DNA of 64,000 bases from Macrococcoides epidermidis (GCF_042659445.1 NZ_JBHSSR010000001.1); one strand, 5' to 3'. Shown: positions 25,708-35,031, counted from the first letter of the stretch. The notes: generated by a model from the sequence alone, not told the origin. Made by a program: numbers and translations.

Positions 25708-27120
25708 CTATACTAATCCTGTTAAACTATAAATACCGATAATAAAGAATACAGCTAAAGTTTTAATTATTGTTACTGCAAATATGTCTTTATATGATTG
25801 CTTATGTGTTAATCCTGTTACTGCAAGCAATGTGATTACTGCACCATTATGTGGTAAAGTATCCATACCTCCAGATGCCATCGAGATGACTCTGTGCATT
25901 ACTTCCGGTGATATATTTGCCGCTTCAATCATCTTTACATATGATTCTCCCATTACACCTAATGCAATACTCATCCCACCTGAGGCACTTCCCGTTACCC
26001 CCGCTAGAACTGTAGTCGTAACTGCACCATTTATTAATGGGTTATCAATAGCACTAGAAATGCCATTACTTATCATTTTAAATCCTGGTAAAGCTGCGAT
26101 CACACCACCAAATCCATATTCAGCACCTGTGTTCATAACAGCTAATAAACTACCTGCGATTGCTGCATTTACACCAACTTTAAACTGAGAAGTTACACGT
26201 TTGAAGTTAAATAGTATTGCCGCTAGGATACCAAGTAATAAAGCGGATTCAAGTGACCATATTGCTATTACAGTCTTAATTTCAATGGGTGGTGTATCTT
26301 TCACACCTGTACCATCAAATTTAAATTGTTCCCCATATATTTTTGGTAGATACGTTGTTAAGACTCTATTTGTCACAGCAACTAAAACTAATGGTAAAAA
26401 CGCTAATAACACTTTTAAACCTTTAACATCTTCACCGTATTCCACATTCTCTTCGTTTTCTTCAATTTCATTATTAATACCGTAATAACCTTCACCATTT
26501 TTAATTGATTTTCTTTTACTCCACTCAAGATACGTTAAACCGAGTATCAATACAAACATACTTCCCAATACCCCTAAAATTGGTGCAGCATATATATCGG
26601 TTTTAAAGAACGGTGTTGGAATAACATTCTGAATTTGAGGTGTTCCAGGTAAAGCATCCATTGTAAAACTAAATGCACCTAATGCTATTGTCCCAGGTAT
26701 AAGTCGTTTTGTGATATTTGCCTCCTGGAATAATTTCTTTGCAAATGGATATACTGCAAATACTACGACGAATAAACTTACACCACTATAAGTTAATACT
26801 GCACATAATAGAACTATAGCAGCGATCGCATTTTTAGCACCAATTACCCTTACAATAAATTTAGCAATTATCTCTGCAATTCCTGATAGCTCAATGACCT
26901 TACCAAATATAGCCCCCAATAAGAATACTGCAAAATAACTTTTAATAAAGCCTGACATCTTCAACATGAATACTTCTGAGAAAAACGGAAGCATATGATG
27001 AGGATTAGTTAATAACACTGCTAATAATGCACATAGTGGTGCAAATAATATTACTGAATAACCTTTATATGCTACAAACATTAATAAACCAAGTGCTAAT
27101 AAAACAATAATTAAATCCAT
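25708..27120 (-). CDS. GntP-family permease, probable 3-hydroxybutyrate/carboxylate importer
   Basis: The ATG at 27120 follows AAGGTGGG; the longer frame lacks a site. The 470-residue protein has about 12 hydrophobic segments and the GntP-like core 'GAFSFTMDALPGTPQIQNVIP' near residues 150-170. Glycine-rich re-entrant loops such as 'TTVLAGVTGSASGGMSIALG' and 'SMASGGMDTLPHNGAVITLL' mark the transport core. GntP proteins move gluconate and other hydroxy acids. Its place between bdhA and scoB suggests 3-hydroxybutyrate or a related acid. It is an integral membrane protein. Confidence 0.82.
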   Translation of the reverse strand: MDLIIVLLALGLLMFVAYKGYSVILFAPLCALLAVLLTNPHHMLPFFSEVFMLKMSGFIKSYFAVFLLGAIFGKVIELSGIAEIIAKFIVRVIGAKNAIAAIVLLCAVLTYSGVSLFVVVFAVYPFAKKLFQEANITKRLIPGTIALGAFSFTMDALPGTPQIQNVIPTPFFKTDIYAAPILGVLGSMFVLILGLTYLEWSKRKSIKNGEGYYGINNEIEENEENVEYGEDVKGLKVLLAFLPLVLVAVTNRVLTTYLPKIYGEQFKFDGTGVKDTPPIEIKTVIAIWSLESALLLGILAAILFNFKRVTSQFKVGVNAAIAGSLLAVMNTGAEYGFGGVIAALPGFKMISNGISSAIDNPLINGAVTTTVLAGVTGSASGGMSIALGVMGESYVKMIEAANISPEVMHRVISMASGGMDTLPHNGAVITLLAVTGLTHKQSYKDIFAVTIIKTLAVFFIIGIYSLTGLV

Positions 27121-27164
27121 ATATTCCCACCTTAACTTTTGCAAGCCCCTTTGCTTTAATCAAC

Positions 27165-27803
27165 TTACTTAAAATTTATTTCATATGATGCTTCTGTATG
27201 TTCCTTTAAATATTCTTCCGTTGTTCCGTTAAGCAATTCTGTTAAATACATTTTTCCATCCACAAATTCAAATACAGCTAAATCAGTAATGAGTTTATTG
27301 ACGACTTGTTTACCTGTTAAAGGAAGACTGCACTCTTTTTTAACTTTAGATTCACCATGCTTATTCATATGTTCCATGACAACAATAACTTCTTTAGCAC
27401 CGTGAACTAAATCCATCGCACCACCCATCCCTTTAACTAATTTCTTAGGTATCATCCAGTTCGCTAAATCTCCAGATTGACTCACTTCCATACCGCCTAA
27501 AATTGCTAAATCAATATGCCCACCACGAATCATTCCGAAACTCTCTGCAGAATCAAAATATACCGCTCCTTTTGCTGCTGTAACCGTTTCTTTACCTGCA
27601 TTAATTAAATCTGCATCCACTTCTTCTTCAGTAGGGTATGGCCCAATTCCTAATAAACCATTTTCTGATTGATAGAATACATTTTCTACACGATCATTTG
27701 CTTCGTTTGCTACTAATGTAGGCATTCCTATCCCTAAATTAATATACATATTGCTTTTTATTTCCTCAGCTGCACGTTTAATAATTACACTTCTATCTGC
27801 CAT
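27165..27803 (-). CDS. scoB: 3-oxoacid CoA-transferase subunit B
   Basis: 212 residues. The catalytic Glu is E47 in 'FYQSENGLLG', followed by 'GAVYFDSAESFGMIRGGHID', 'MEVSQSGDLANWMIP' and 'KGMGGAMDLVHGAKEVIVVMEH', all hallmarks of SCOT/AtoA beta subunits. It transfers CoA (from succinyl-CoA or acetyl-CoA) to acetoacetate. It is coupled with scoA, whose stop lies just before this start; GGGGGAG lies upstream of the ATG. Confidence 0.93.
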   Translation of the reverse strand: MADRSVIIKRAAEEIKSNMYINLGIGMPTLVANEANDRVENVFYQSENGLLGIGPYPTEEEVDADLINAGKETVTAAKGAVYFDSAESFGMIRGGHIDLAILGGMEVSQSGDLANWMIPKKLVKGMGGAMDLVHGAKEVIVVMEHMNKHGESKVKKECSLPLTGKQVVNKLITDLAVFEFVDGKMYLTELLNGTTEEYLKEHTEASYEINFK

Positions 27804-28502
27804 TTATTTCTCCCCCTTTAATACCGTACGTTCAATACGTTTCTCAAAATTGTCACCTAAATAAACATGCTGAACATAAATACCAGGTGTATGGATTTGA
27901 TCTGGATCTAGTTCTCCAACCTCAACAATTTCTTCAACTTCCGCAATAGTGATTTTACCTGCAGTCGCACACAGCGGATTAAAGTTTCTTGCTGTTTTTC
28001 GGTATATAAGATTCCCTAACTTATCAGCTTTCCAAGCTTTAACTAAGGCATAATCACCAACGATTGATTCTTCTAATAAATATTCTTCATCATTAAATAC
28101 TTTTGTTTCTTTTCCTTCAGCAATCGGTGTTCCAACACCTGTCTTAGTATAGAAACCAGGAATACCCGCACCACCAGCTCTTAACTTCTCTGCAAGTGTA
28201 CCTTGTGGTGTAAGTTCAACTTCTAATTCGCCACTCAAATATTGGCTTTCAAAAGTTTTGTTTTCTCCTACATAAGAACTAATCATCTTTTTAACTTGTT
28301 TATCGTGAAGTAACAAACCTAATCCAAAATCATCAACACCACAGTTATTACTCACAACTGTTAAATCTTTAGTACCTTTATCTTTGATTGCTTTTATTGA
28401 ATGTTCAGGTATACCACATAAACCAAATCCTCCGACTACTAATGTCATTCCATCCTTTAAATCTTTAATACCTTCATTGATATCATTGATTACTTTGCTC
28501 AT
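27804..28502 (-). CDS. scoA: 3-oxoacid CoA-transferase subunit A
   Basis: 232 residues. The glycine-rich CoA-binding motif 'MTLVVGGFGLCGIPEHSI' lies near residues 19-36, with 'TVVSNNCGVDDFGLGLLL', 'QGTLAEKLRAGGAGIPGFYT' and 'GNLIYRKTARNFNPLCATAG', typical of SCOT/AtoD alpha subunits. It forms the heteromeric transferase with ScoB encoded immediately downstream. AAGGAGG precedes the ATG. It is cytoplasmic. Confidence 0.93.
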   Translation of the reverse strand: MSKVINDINEGIKDLKDGMTLVVGGFGLCGIPEHSIKAIKDKGTKDLTVVSNNCGVDDFGLGLLLHDKQVKKMISSYVGENKTFESQYLSGELEVELTPQGTLAEKLRAGGAGIPGFYTKTGVGTPIAEGKETKVFNDEEYLLEESIVGDYALVKAWKADKLGNLIYRKTARNFNPLCATAGKITIAEVEEIVEVGELDPDQIHTPGIYVQHVYLGDNFEKRIERTVLKGEK

Positions 28503-28520
28503 TCGAATTTCCTCCTTTTA

Positions 28521-29699
28521 TTATCGAGATACAATGATAGAGATTCCTTGTCCACCACCGATACAAAGTGTTGCCAGGCCTTTTTTACTATCTCTTTTCT
28601 TCATTTCATGTAATAACGTAACTAGAATTCTTGCTCCGGATGCACCAATCGGATGACCTAATGCAATTGCTCCACCATTTACATTTACTTTATCGAAATC
28701 ATAATTGAGTTCTTTTCCAACAGCTAAACTTTGTGCTGCAAATGCTTCATTACTCTCTATCAAGTCTATTTCTTCAAATGGAATATTTGTTTTATTCAAC
28801 ACTGATTTAACTGCTTCGACCGGGCCAATCCCCATGATTTCAGGATCAACACCACTCTTACCAAACCCTTCAATTGTCGCTAAAATATCAAGCCCTTTTT
28901 CTTTTGCTTTAGATTCAGTCATTAAACAAAGAATTGCTGCACCGTCATTTATTCCTGAAGAAGTTCCTGCAGTAACAGTTCCATCTTTTTTAAATGCCGG
29001 ACGAAGCTTATTTAAACTTTCAATTGTAAGCCCAGCTCTCGGGAACTCATCAACTTCAAAAACAATAGGATCCCCTTTACGGACTGGTATTTCTATCGGG
29101 ATAATTTCATCTTTAAATTTATTGTCTGCAATCGCTCTATTTGCTTTTTCTTGAGAGGCTAGTGCAAATTCATCTTGTTCATCCCTTGTAATACTATATT
29201 TTTCCGCTAAATTTTCAGCTGTAATACCCATATGATATTGATTAAAATAATCTGTTAAACCATCATAAATCATAGTATCTTTTAACTTTTGATCACCCAT
29301 CTTAAAACCAAATCTACCACCTTCTAATACATGTGGTGATAAAGACATATTCTCCATTCCACCTACAATGACAATAGCGTTATCACCAAGTAGAATAGAT
29401 TGATAGCCGAGCTCTACTGCTTTCAAACCAGATCCACAAACTTTATTGATAGTCATGGCAGATGTTGACTGATTTAAACCACCGTTAATCGTTGCAATAC
29501 GTGCAGGATTTTGTCCTTGACCTGCCTGCAATACATTGCCTAAAATAACTTCATCCACTTCGTTTGCATCTAAATTAAGTTGTTTTACCGTAGCTTCAAT
29601 TAATTTTGAACCCATTTCATGAGCGGGGACATCTTTTAAAGTCCCTCCAAAAGAGCCAATAGCTGTTCTTAAAGCAGAAACGATAACTACCTTTTCCAT
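28521..29699 (-). CDS. atoB: Acetyl-CoA C-acetyltransferase (thiolase)
   Basis: 392 residues, normal for biosynthetic/degradative thiolase II. The nucleophile is Cys88 in 'INKVCGSGLKAV', with 'ESNEAFAAQSLAV', catalytic His in 'GGAIALGHPIGASGARI' and the C-terminal Cys in 'LCIGGGQGISI'. It cleaves acetoacetyl-CoA to two acetyl-CoA in this context. It sits between atoE and scoA in a tight leftward operon. Confidence 0.92.
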   Translation of the reverse strand: MEKVVIVSALRTAIGSFGGTLKDVPAHEMGSKLIEATVKQLNLDANEVDEVILGNVLQAGQGQNPARIATINGGLNQSTSAMTINKVCGSGLKAVELGYQSILLGDNAIVIVGGMENMSLSPHVLEGGRFGFKMGDQKLKDTMIYDGLTDYFNQYHMGITAENLAEKYSITRDEQDEFALASQEKANRAIADNKFKDEIIPIEIPVRKGDPIVFEVDEFPRAGLTIESLNKLRPAFKKDGTVTAGTSSGINDGAAILCLMTESKAKEKGLDILATIEGFGKSGVDPEIMGIGPVEAVKSVLNKTNIPFEEIDLIESNEAFAAQSLAVGKELNYDFDKVNVNGGAIALGHPIGASGARILVTLLHEMKKRDSKKGLATLCIGGGQGISIIVSR

Positions 29700-29710
29700 T
29701 TAAATTCCTC

Positions 29711-31033
29711 CTATAAAGAAATAATTAAAAACATTCCAGTAATAATAACGCCAGATAGAATTAAAACAAATAAACAAAAGCCCATAATATCTTTAGCTTT
29801 TAAACCTGCAATAGCGAGTGCCGGTAACGCCCAGAAAGGCTGAATCATATTTGTCCATGCATCTCCCCAGGCAATTGCCATAGACATAACTGCTTTACTC
29901 ACGCCAAGCTCTTTAGCTGCTTCAATCATAATTGGCCCTTGAACAGCCCATTGCCCTCCACCACTAGGCACAAAGAAATTTACTACTCCAGCACTTAAAA
30001 AGGCTAATGCTGGAAAAGTATGCTCATTTGAAATACTTAAGAAAGTATCAGTTATGTTCTTCGCAACGCCAGATTGAGTCATCATTCCCATTAAACCTGC
30101 ATAGAACGGGAACTGAATAAGAATTGAACCTACTCCTTTAGCTGCTTCATTCACAGCATTAATATAATTTCTAGGTGTTCCATGAAGTATTAATCCTACA
30201 AACAAGAAGATAAAATTCACAATATCAAGATTTATATTGAAGCCATTCTTGCTGAAGAAATAAACAATATACACTAATCCAATGAGACCGATTAAGTAAT
30301 TTAAAATCACACTATGCTCTAATCTTTCTGCTGGAGTTAAATCTTTCTTATCAATTACTTCCTCTGTATTTTCGACCAATAAAGCTTTTTCAATAATGAA
30401 ACGATCCTCTTTTTTCGGGAGCATAAAATAATTTAAAACGGGAATTGAAATCATAAGTATTGCAACTAAAAGTAAATTCCACGTTGAGAAAATAGTTTCA
30501 CTTACAGGTACAAGTCCCATTTGTTTTTCAAACGGATGACCAGCTGTAGCAATAGTTAGTGGAATCGACCCTGACAATCCACCGTGCCAGATTAAGAAAC
30601 CAGAATAACTACTAGCAATCAGCAATCTATAGTCTGTATCATCTCTTACTCTTGCTACTTCTTTTGCAAATAAAACACCAAGTACTAATCCGAACCCCCA
30701 GTTGATAAAACAAGCAAGAGCAGCAACAAAAGAAACCATAAGGATTGCTTGTCCAGCAGAACGTGGCAATCTCGCTAATTTCTCTAAAAGTTTGCTAAAT
30801 GGTTTACTCATCGCCATAACGTGACCTAATAAAAGAATTAATGCCATTTGAATTGTAAAAGTCAGTAAAGCCCAGAAACCATCACCCCAGAAAGTAACCA
30901 TTTCGAGTGGACCAGTTTTAGTCGTGAATATACCAGTGACATAAACAAAGAGTGTTAACAAAACTACAATGACAAGCGGATCAGGTAAAAACCTTTCCAT
31001 TAACCGCGTAGAAAAACGTGTTAAAGCTTTCAT
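29711..31033 (-). CDS. atoE: Short-chain fatty acid transporter AtoE family
   Basis: 440 residues with about 11 membrane segments. AtoE-family signatures are 'RFLPDPLVIVVLLTLFVY', 'WGDGFWALLTFTIQMALIL', 'CFINWGFGLVLGVLFAKE', 'YSGFLIWHGGLSGSIPL', 'VNFFVPSGGGQWAVQGPIM' and 'WGDAWTNMIQPFWALPAL'. It imports short-chain acids such as acetoacetate or butyrate. It is the first gene of the ketone-body operon, with AAAGGGG upstream of the ATG and two LacI-type operators in its leader. Confidence 0.92.
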   Translation of the reverse strand: MKALTRFSTRLMERFLPDPLVIVVLLTLFVYVTGIFTTKTGPLEMVTFWGDGFWALLTFTIQMALILLLGHVMAMSKPFSKLLEKLARLPRSAGQAILMVSFVAALACFINWGFGLVLGVLFAKEVARVRDDTDYRLLIASSYSGFLIWHGGLSGSIPLTIATAGHPFEKQMGLVPVSETIFSTWNLLLVAILMISIPVLNYFMLPKKEDRFIIEKALLVENTEEVIDKKDLTPAERLEHSVILNYLIGLIGLVYIVYFFSKNGFNINLDIVNFIFLFVGLILHGTPRNYINAVNEAAKGVGSILIQFPFYAGLMGMMTQSGVAKNITDTFLSISNEHTFPALAFLSAGVVNFFVPSGGGQWAVQGPIMIEAAKELGVSKAVMSMAIAWGDAWTNMIQPFWALPALAIAGLKAKDIMGFCLFVLILSGVIITGMFLIISL

Positions 31034-31074
31034 CTAAGCATCCCCTTTAGACTGATTATTTAGTTTTGCCATGA

Positions 31075-31094
31075 TTTTGAATACGTATTCAAAA
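31075..31094. promoter_or_regulatory. LacI-type operator O2 (promoter-distal copy)
   Basis: TTTTGAATACGTATTCAAAA is a perfect 20-bp palindrome with a central CG, the hallmark of LacI/GalR-family sites. An identical copy lies at 31114-31133, 39 bases centre to centre. It falls in the atoE leader, about 40-60 bases before the start codon. Confidence 0.85.
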
Positions 31095-31113
31095 ACGAGT
31101 AAAAAATATATCA

Positions 31114-31133
31114 TTTTGAATACGTATTCAAAA
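31114..31133. promoter_or_regulatory. LacI-type operator O1 overlapping the ato promoter region
   Basis: A second exact copy of the 20-bp palindrome at 31075. On the minus strand its TTGAAT half can serve as a -35 with AT-rich -10-like sequence (TATATT) 15 bases on, so bound repressor would cover the promoter. The regulator gene lies immediately upstream (31146-32129). Confidence 0.85.
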
Positions 31134-31145
31134 ATACTTAAAATA

Positions 31146-32129
31146 TTAAACTGTACCCCTATCGTAAACTTGAATCGGTAACGTGATTTGACAATTTAAA
31201 TCTTCATTACTCTCTATAGCATCAATCAACTTTGTAATCGCAACTTGTGCCATCGTTTCGTCTGTACTTACACCAATGGATGTTAAGTTAAAATGCCTGT
31301 GCTGCATCGCCTCAGTATTATCAATACTTATTAATGCAAAATCATCCGGAATAGCGTATCCATATTTACTTAAAATATCAAAAACAAATAATGCGATCAT
31401 ATCTGTCGTTGCAAAAATAGCAGTAGGTTTCTTTTCTCTATTAAAAACATCTAAAAGTATCGGTTCAATTGAATCATATGTCTCTTGTGTCACAATAATA
31501 TTCTCATCAACGATAGGCATGTTTTGCGCAGTTAGCTCATCCTTGTAACCACGTAATCGATCCATAAACGTAGATTTATTTAGTAAACCACCTAAATATA
31601 ATATATTGTCATGCCCTTTAGACTTTAAAAATTTTACCGCTTCTCTACCCGCATTATAGTTATCCATTTCAACGTAATTACCGCCATTTTTATGTCTACG
31701 GTTATACATGATGTAAGGCACATTTAAATACTCAAAATCCTCGAAATGGTCACTTTCATAATACATCGAAGACAGTATGATCCCATCAGTCGTGTTTGAA
31801 AATACATTGTCATAAACATTCTTCATCTTTGATTCTTCTTCAAAATATACATTGACGTTATAACCATGTGCACTAGCATAATCAACAATATATTTCGTAG
31901 ATTCAACAAAGAATGGACTGTTTAAAGTACCTGAAATTAAAGCAATTTGATTTGTTTTATTGCTGATTAGTGAGCGAGCGATAGAATTCGGTCTATATTT
32001 TAATTCTTTCATGACCTTTTCTACTCTATCACGTTTGTCTTTTCTGACTGATTTTGGATTGTTTATTACTCTTGAAACTGTTGATTGTGAAACTCCTGCT
32101 AATCTTGCGACTTCTTTTGACGAAACCAT
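31146..32129 (-). CDS. LacI-family repressor, probable regulator of the ketone-body operon
   Basis: 327 residues. The N-terminal HTH and hinge read 'SSKEVARLAGVSQSTVSRVI' and 'RVEKVMKELKYRPNSIARSL', followed by a type I periplasmic-binding-like effector domain ending 'SIGVSTDETMAQVAITKLID'. It is transcribed toward the ato genes, with only the two operators between its stop and atoE. Control of that operon and effector sensing of acetoacetate or 3-hydroxybutyrate are inferred from context. The AGAGGTG site is four to five bases before the ATG. A perfect cre site lies just upstream. Confidence 0.87.
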   Translation of the reverse strand: MVSSKEVARLAGVSQSTVSRVINNPKSVRKDKRDRVEKVMKELKYRPNSIARSLISNKTNQIALISGTLNSPFFVESTKYIVDYASAHGYNVNVYFEEESKMKNVYDNVFSNTTDGIILSSMYYESDHFEDFEYLNVPYIMYNRRHKNGGNYVEMDNYNAGREAVKFLKSKGHDNILYLGGLLNKSTFMDRLRGYKDELTAQNMPIVDENIIVTQETYDSIEPILLDVFNREKKPTAIFATTDMIALFVFDILSKYGYAIPDDFALISIDNTEAMQHRHFNLTSIGVSTDETMAQVAITKLIDAIESNEDLNCQITLPIQVYDRGTV

Positions 32130-32144
32130 TCTACACCTCTTTAA

Positions 32145-32158
32145 AGTAAACGTTTACA
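32145..32158 (-). promoter_or_regulatory. Consensus cre (CcpA) site upstream of the LacI-family gene
   Basis: TGTAAACGTTTACT on the minus strand agrees with the cre consensus at all 14 positions. It lies between a TTGACA -35 (32188-32193) and the start codon at 32129, so CcpA would block transcription of the regulator. Autoregulation by the LacI protein is an alternative. Confidence 0.75.
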
Positions 32159-32230
32159 TTTATAAGTTAATCATTATCTGATAATTCTGTCAATGAAATA
32201 AATAAAATTAACTGATATTTTCTTTCTAAA

Positions 32231-32261
32231 AAAATCCTCAAAAATAAAATTTTTGAGGACA
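32231..32261 (-). terminator. Terminator of the hutG-gltS unit
   Basis: An 11-bp stem (32237-32247 with 32251-32261), three-base loop, and six T on the minus strand, 15 bases after the gltS stop. Confidence 0.88.
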
Positions 32262-32275
32262 ATAAGCCATAATAT

Positions 32276-33466
32276 TTAATTTCCAAACATATTCATAGTT
32301 GTAATAATAATCGGTACTGCAAATATATCAATTAAAAATGCACCTACGACTGGTACAATTAAAAACGCTTTTCTTGAAGGACCAAACTGTTTAGTAACAG
32401 AATCCATATTTGCCATCGCATTAGGAGTAGCTCCTAATCCATGTCCTAAAAACCCTGCTATCATAATTGCGCTATCGAATGATTTACCTAATAAATTAAA
32501 TAATACAAATCGACCGAACAATACAATAAATAGTACTTGAGCGATAAGTGTGACAAAAATTGGTACTACGTTTCCTGAGATTTCAGCAAAATTAATACTC
32601 ATTAACGCCATTGATAAGAACACAGCAAGTGTTATATCGCCAATCATACTATTAATTTTGAGGTTAATAATTTCAGGTTTAATCCCTTCAATAACATTTC
32701 TTACAATAACCGCTAAAAACATAGCTCCTACATAACCAGGTAATGCAAATCCTGTTACATTAGTAAACCACTCTCCGAGTAATGAACCAATCGCCATACA
32801 AAATGCAATAACAGCTGAGGTCATGATAAATTGACTTGAATCAATACTTTCGTGTCTTTCATAATGGGTATTCAATTCTGTACTTTCTTCAGTTGGCTTT
32901 AAATTAAACTTTCTGATCATACTTTGTACAACTGGACCACCAACTAGCCCACCAGAAATTAAACCTAATGTAGCTGAAGCTAAACCAATTGATAATGCGC
33001 CGGTAGCTCCCATTTCTTCAATTGTTGAACCGTAAGCCGTAACTGCACCATGTCCTCCTTCCATAGATGCTGCACCCATAACTACTCCCATTAAAGGTTG
33101 CATTCCGAACATCGATGCAATGCTCACACCAATAACGTTCTGCATTAATGCTAGGAAGCCACATGCTAACCAATAGATCACTAATAATCTTCCACCTAAT
33201 TTAATTAATGAAAAACTAGCGCCTAATCCAATCGTCGTAAAGAAGGCAAGCATAAATAAAGTCTGAAAGTCAGTATTTAATTTAAACGTTAGTATATTCA
33301 TACTCGATAATATCCATGCTATTACAGCAAACAGTAATCCCCCAATTACTGGCGCTGGTATCGCAAAACGATATAAAAATTTTAATTTTTTTATTAAAAA
33401 CTCTCCAACCAAATATACAATAAAAGCAAGCAAAACTGTTGTAATATCATTTAATGTTATTGTCAT
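32276..33466 (-). CDS. gltS: Sodium/glutamate symporter
   Basis: 396 residues with about 10-11 membrane segments. The GltS glycine-rich loops are clear: 'FFTTIGLGASFSLIKLGGRL', 'VVMGAASMEGGHGAVTAYG' and, in the second repeat, 'MIAGFLGHGLGATPNAMAN'. It imports L-glutamate (or may exchange it) with sodium. It is the second gene of a two-gene unit with hutG, whose product makes glutamate, so it may move glutamate in either direction according to need (inference). Confidence 0.92.
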   Translation of the reverse strand: MTITLNDITTVLLAFIVYLVGEFLIKKLKFLYRFAIPAPVIGGLLFAVIAWILSSMNILTFKLNTDFQTLFMLAFFTTIGLGASFSLIKLGGRLLVIYWLACGFLALMQNVIGVSIASMFGMQPLMGVVMGAASMEGGHGAVTAYGSTIEEMGATGALSIGLASATLGLISGGLVGGPVVQSMIRKFNLKPTEESTELNTHYERHESIDSSQFIMTSAVIAFCMAIGSLLGEWFTNVTGFALPGYVGAMFLAVIVRNVIEGIKPEIINLKINSMIGDITLAVFLSMALMSINFAEISGNVVPIFVTLIAQVLFIVLFGRFVLFNLLGKSFDSAIMIAGFLGHGLGATPNAMANMDSVTKQFGPSRKAFLIVPVVGAFLIDIFAVPIIITTMNMFGN

Positions 33467-33492
33467 ATTTATTACCCCTTTGTTGGTTTTAA

Positions 33493-34401
33493 TTAAAAAA
33501 TAGTACGATGCATTATTTGAGCAATTAACTTAGCAGTTCGTTGATCATTATCATACTCAGGATTCATTTCAGCAATACTAAAATTATTTACTTTTTCACT
33601 TTTCATAACAGTTTGTAAAATAGTATTAACCTGGAAAGGAGTTAATCCAAAAACAGCTGGAGCACTGACACCTGGAGCATATGCACTGTCAATAACATCC
33701 ATACATAAAGTTAGTAAAATATGATCATATTGCTCAATGAATGAATCAATTTTTTCTATCACACTGTTCATATTACCTTGAAGATCATCAGCTAGAACAT
33801 AATCAATATTCTTTTGTTCAGCATATTCAAATAATGCTTTAGTGTTACCCGCTCTCTGAATCCCTAATACTAAATAACCGTTATTATGTCCATCTTCAAG
33901 AATGTATGAAAAACTTGTTCCTGATGTAGGATATTCTTCATGTCTCGTATCAAAATGAGCATCAATATTAATAACACCAATGCTATCATTTGGATATAAT
34001 TTTCTCATACCAAGATACTGGGCATACGCAATATCATGTCCCCCACCAATAAGAAAAGTCATCTTATGTTTATGAAGAATATCCGCAACTTTATCACCAA
34101 ATTGTTTCTGAACATCTAGTAAAGATTCGTCCTCACAATAATAATTACCATAGTCAATAAACTGTCGATCACTTAAATTAGGTAAGTTAGCAAATGCTCT
34201 ACGGATAGCTTCCAGACCCTGTTTAGCTCCAATACGTCCTTTATTGAGTCTAACACCTTCGTCAATTGCGTAACCTAATATCGCATAATCTGAAGCTATA
34301 TCAGGATTGTTATGTATACTTTGAAATATCCTGAAATGACTATTATCTGATTCATGATCTAATCTTCCTTGCCATATACTCATATCCGTTTGACGGAACA
34401 T
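33493..34401 (-). CDS. hutG: Formimidoylglutamase
   Basis: 302 residues of the ureohydrolase superfamily. The manganese-site motifs are present: 'IGGGHDIAYAQ', 'NIDAHFDTRHEEYPTSGTSF' and 'LCMDVIDSAYAPGVSAPAVFG'. The hutG-like N-terminus (MFRQTDMSIWQGRLDHE) separates it from arginase and agmatinase. It hydrolyses N-formimidoyl-L-glutamate to glutamate and formamide, the last step of histidine degradation. No other hut gene is in the window. AAGGAGGG lies six bases before the ATG. It is followed by gltS after 26 bases. Confidence 0.9.
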   Translation of the reverse strand: MFRQTDMSIWQGRLDHESDNSHFRIFQSIHNNPDIASDYAILGYAIDEGVRLNKGRIGAKQGLEAIRRAFANLPNLSDRQFIDYGNYYCEDESLLDVQKQFGDKVADILHKHKMTFLIGGGHDIAYAQYLGMRKLYPNDSIGVINIDAHFDTRHEEYPTSGTSFSYILEDGHNNGYLVLGIQRAGNTKALFEYAEQKNIDYVLADDLQGNMNSVIEKIDSFIEQYDHILLTLCMDVIDSAYAPGVSAPAVFGLTPFQVNTILQTVMKSEKVNNFSIAEMNPEYDNDQRTAKLIAQIMHRTIF

Positions 34402-34734
34402 GCAAATCCCTCCTTCTAAAATTTAAAAGCCTTGTATTTAATTCTAATATAAGTCTCACAAAATAATAAGATTATATTTAAATTTTCTGAAAATAATTTT
34501 AACTTTATTAATTTCATGATGAGGAATAACTTATACTACATCTTAATTAATAGTATTTTTGGAGTTTAGTCAATAATCATTCTACTTCGAAAGTTATTTC
34601 TATAATAGAAAAAGGCCTAAAACGATGAATATTCATTCATACGTTCTAGAGCCTATTTACATTTCCTTAATCATCCCCATTAGCTATTTTCTTAATTTAA
34701 GTATTTATATTCAATAAATATCCATATCTAATGG
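34402..34734. other. Intergenic region upstream of hutG
   Basis: About 330 AT-rich bases. It holds the hutG leader and promoter region on the right-to-left strand and, at its right end, the terminator of the mazG-like gene. I see no reading frame or RNA gene in it. Confidence 0.6.
34610..34655 (-). terminator. Terminator of the DUF2075-mazG cassette
   Basis: A long imperfect stem (about 34614-34626 with 34643-34655) with G-T pairs, closing a loop that itself contains ATGAAT/ATTCAT. It ends in TTTTT on the minus strand, about 80 bases after the mazG stop. Confidence 0.75.
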
Positions 34735-35031
34735 TTACTTGCTAGGATATTTCTCACCGTTCTTTTTAATCTTCATTCTAATAATCTCTTCTATGTCAAA
34801 TCCCATTTCTTCTGCTAATTGTATGCCATATATAAAAACATCCGCTAATTCTTCTGCAATATTATCTCTATTCTTTTCTACCGCTTCTTCACTTGATATC
34901 CATTGAAAGTTTTCAAGAAGTTCAGCCGCTTCTATACTTAATGACAATGATAAATCTTTAGGATTGTGATATTTATTCCAGTTTCGTTCTTCTCTAAACT
35001 TATTAATTAAATCAATGATTTCCTGATTCAA
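34735..35031 (-). CDS. MazG-like nucleotide pyrophosphohydrolase
   Basis: About 98 residues. The all-alpha NTP pyrophosphatase pattern is clear: 'KDLSLSLSIEAAELLENFQW' with the EAAELLE metal-binding helix, then 'NIAEELADVFIYGIQLAEEMGFD' with the EExxD pair. It hydrolyses NTPs or dNTPs to monophosphates. A TTG at 35031 (Met-Asn-Gln-Glu...) is preferred, with GGGGG about eight bases upstream; an in-frame ATG at 35046 has no clear site. Either way the gene overlaps the end of the helicase gene (stop at 35012), so the two are coupled. Pairing with a nuclease-helicase suggests a defence or nucleotide-depletion role (inference). Confidence 0.85.
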   Translation of the reverse strand: MNQEIIDLINKFREERNWNKYHNPKDLSLSLSIEAAELLENFQWISSEEAVEKNRDNIAEELADVFIYGIQLAEEMGFDIEEIIRMKIKKNGEKYPSK

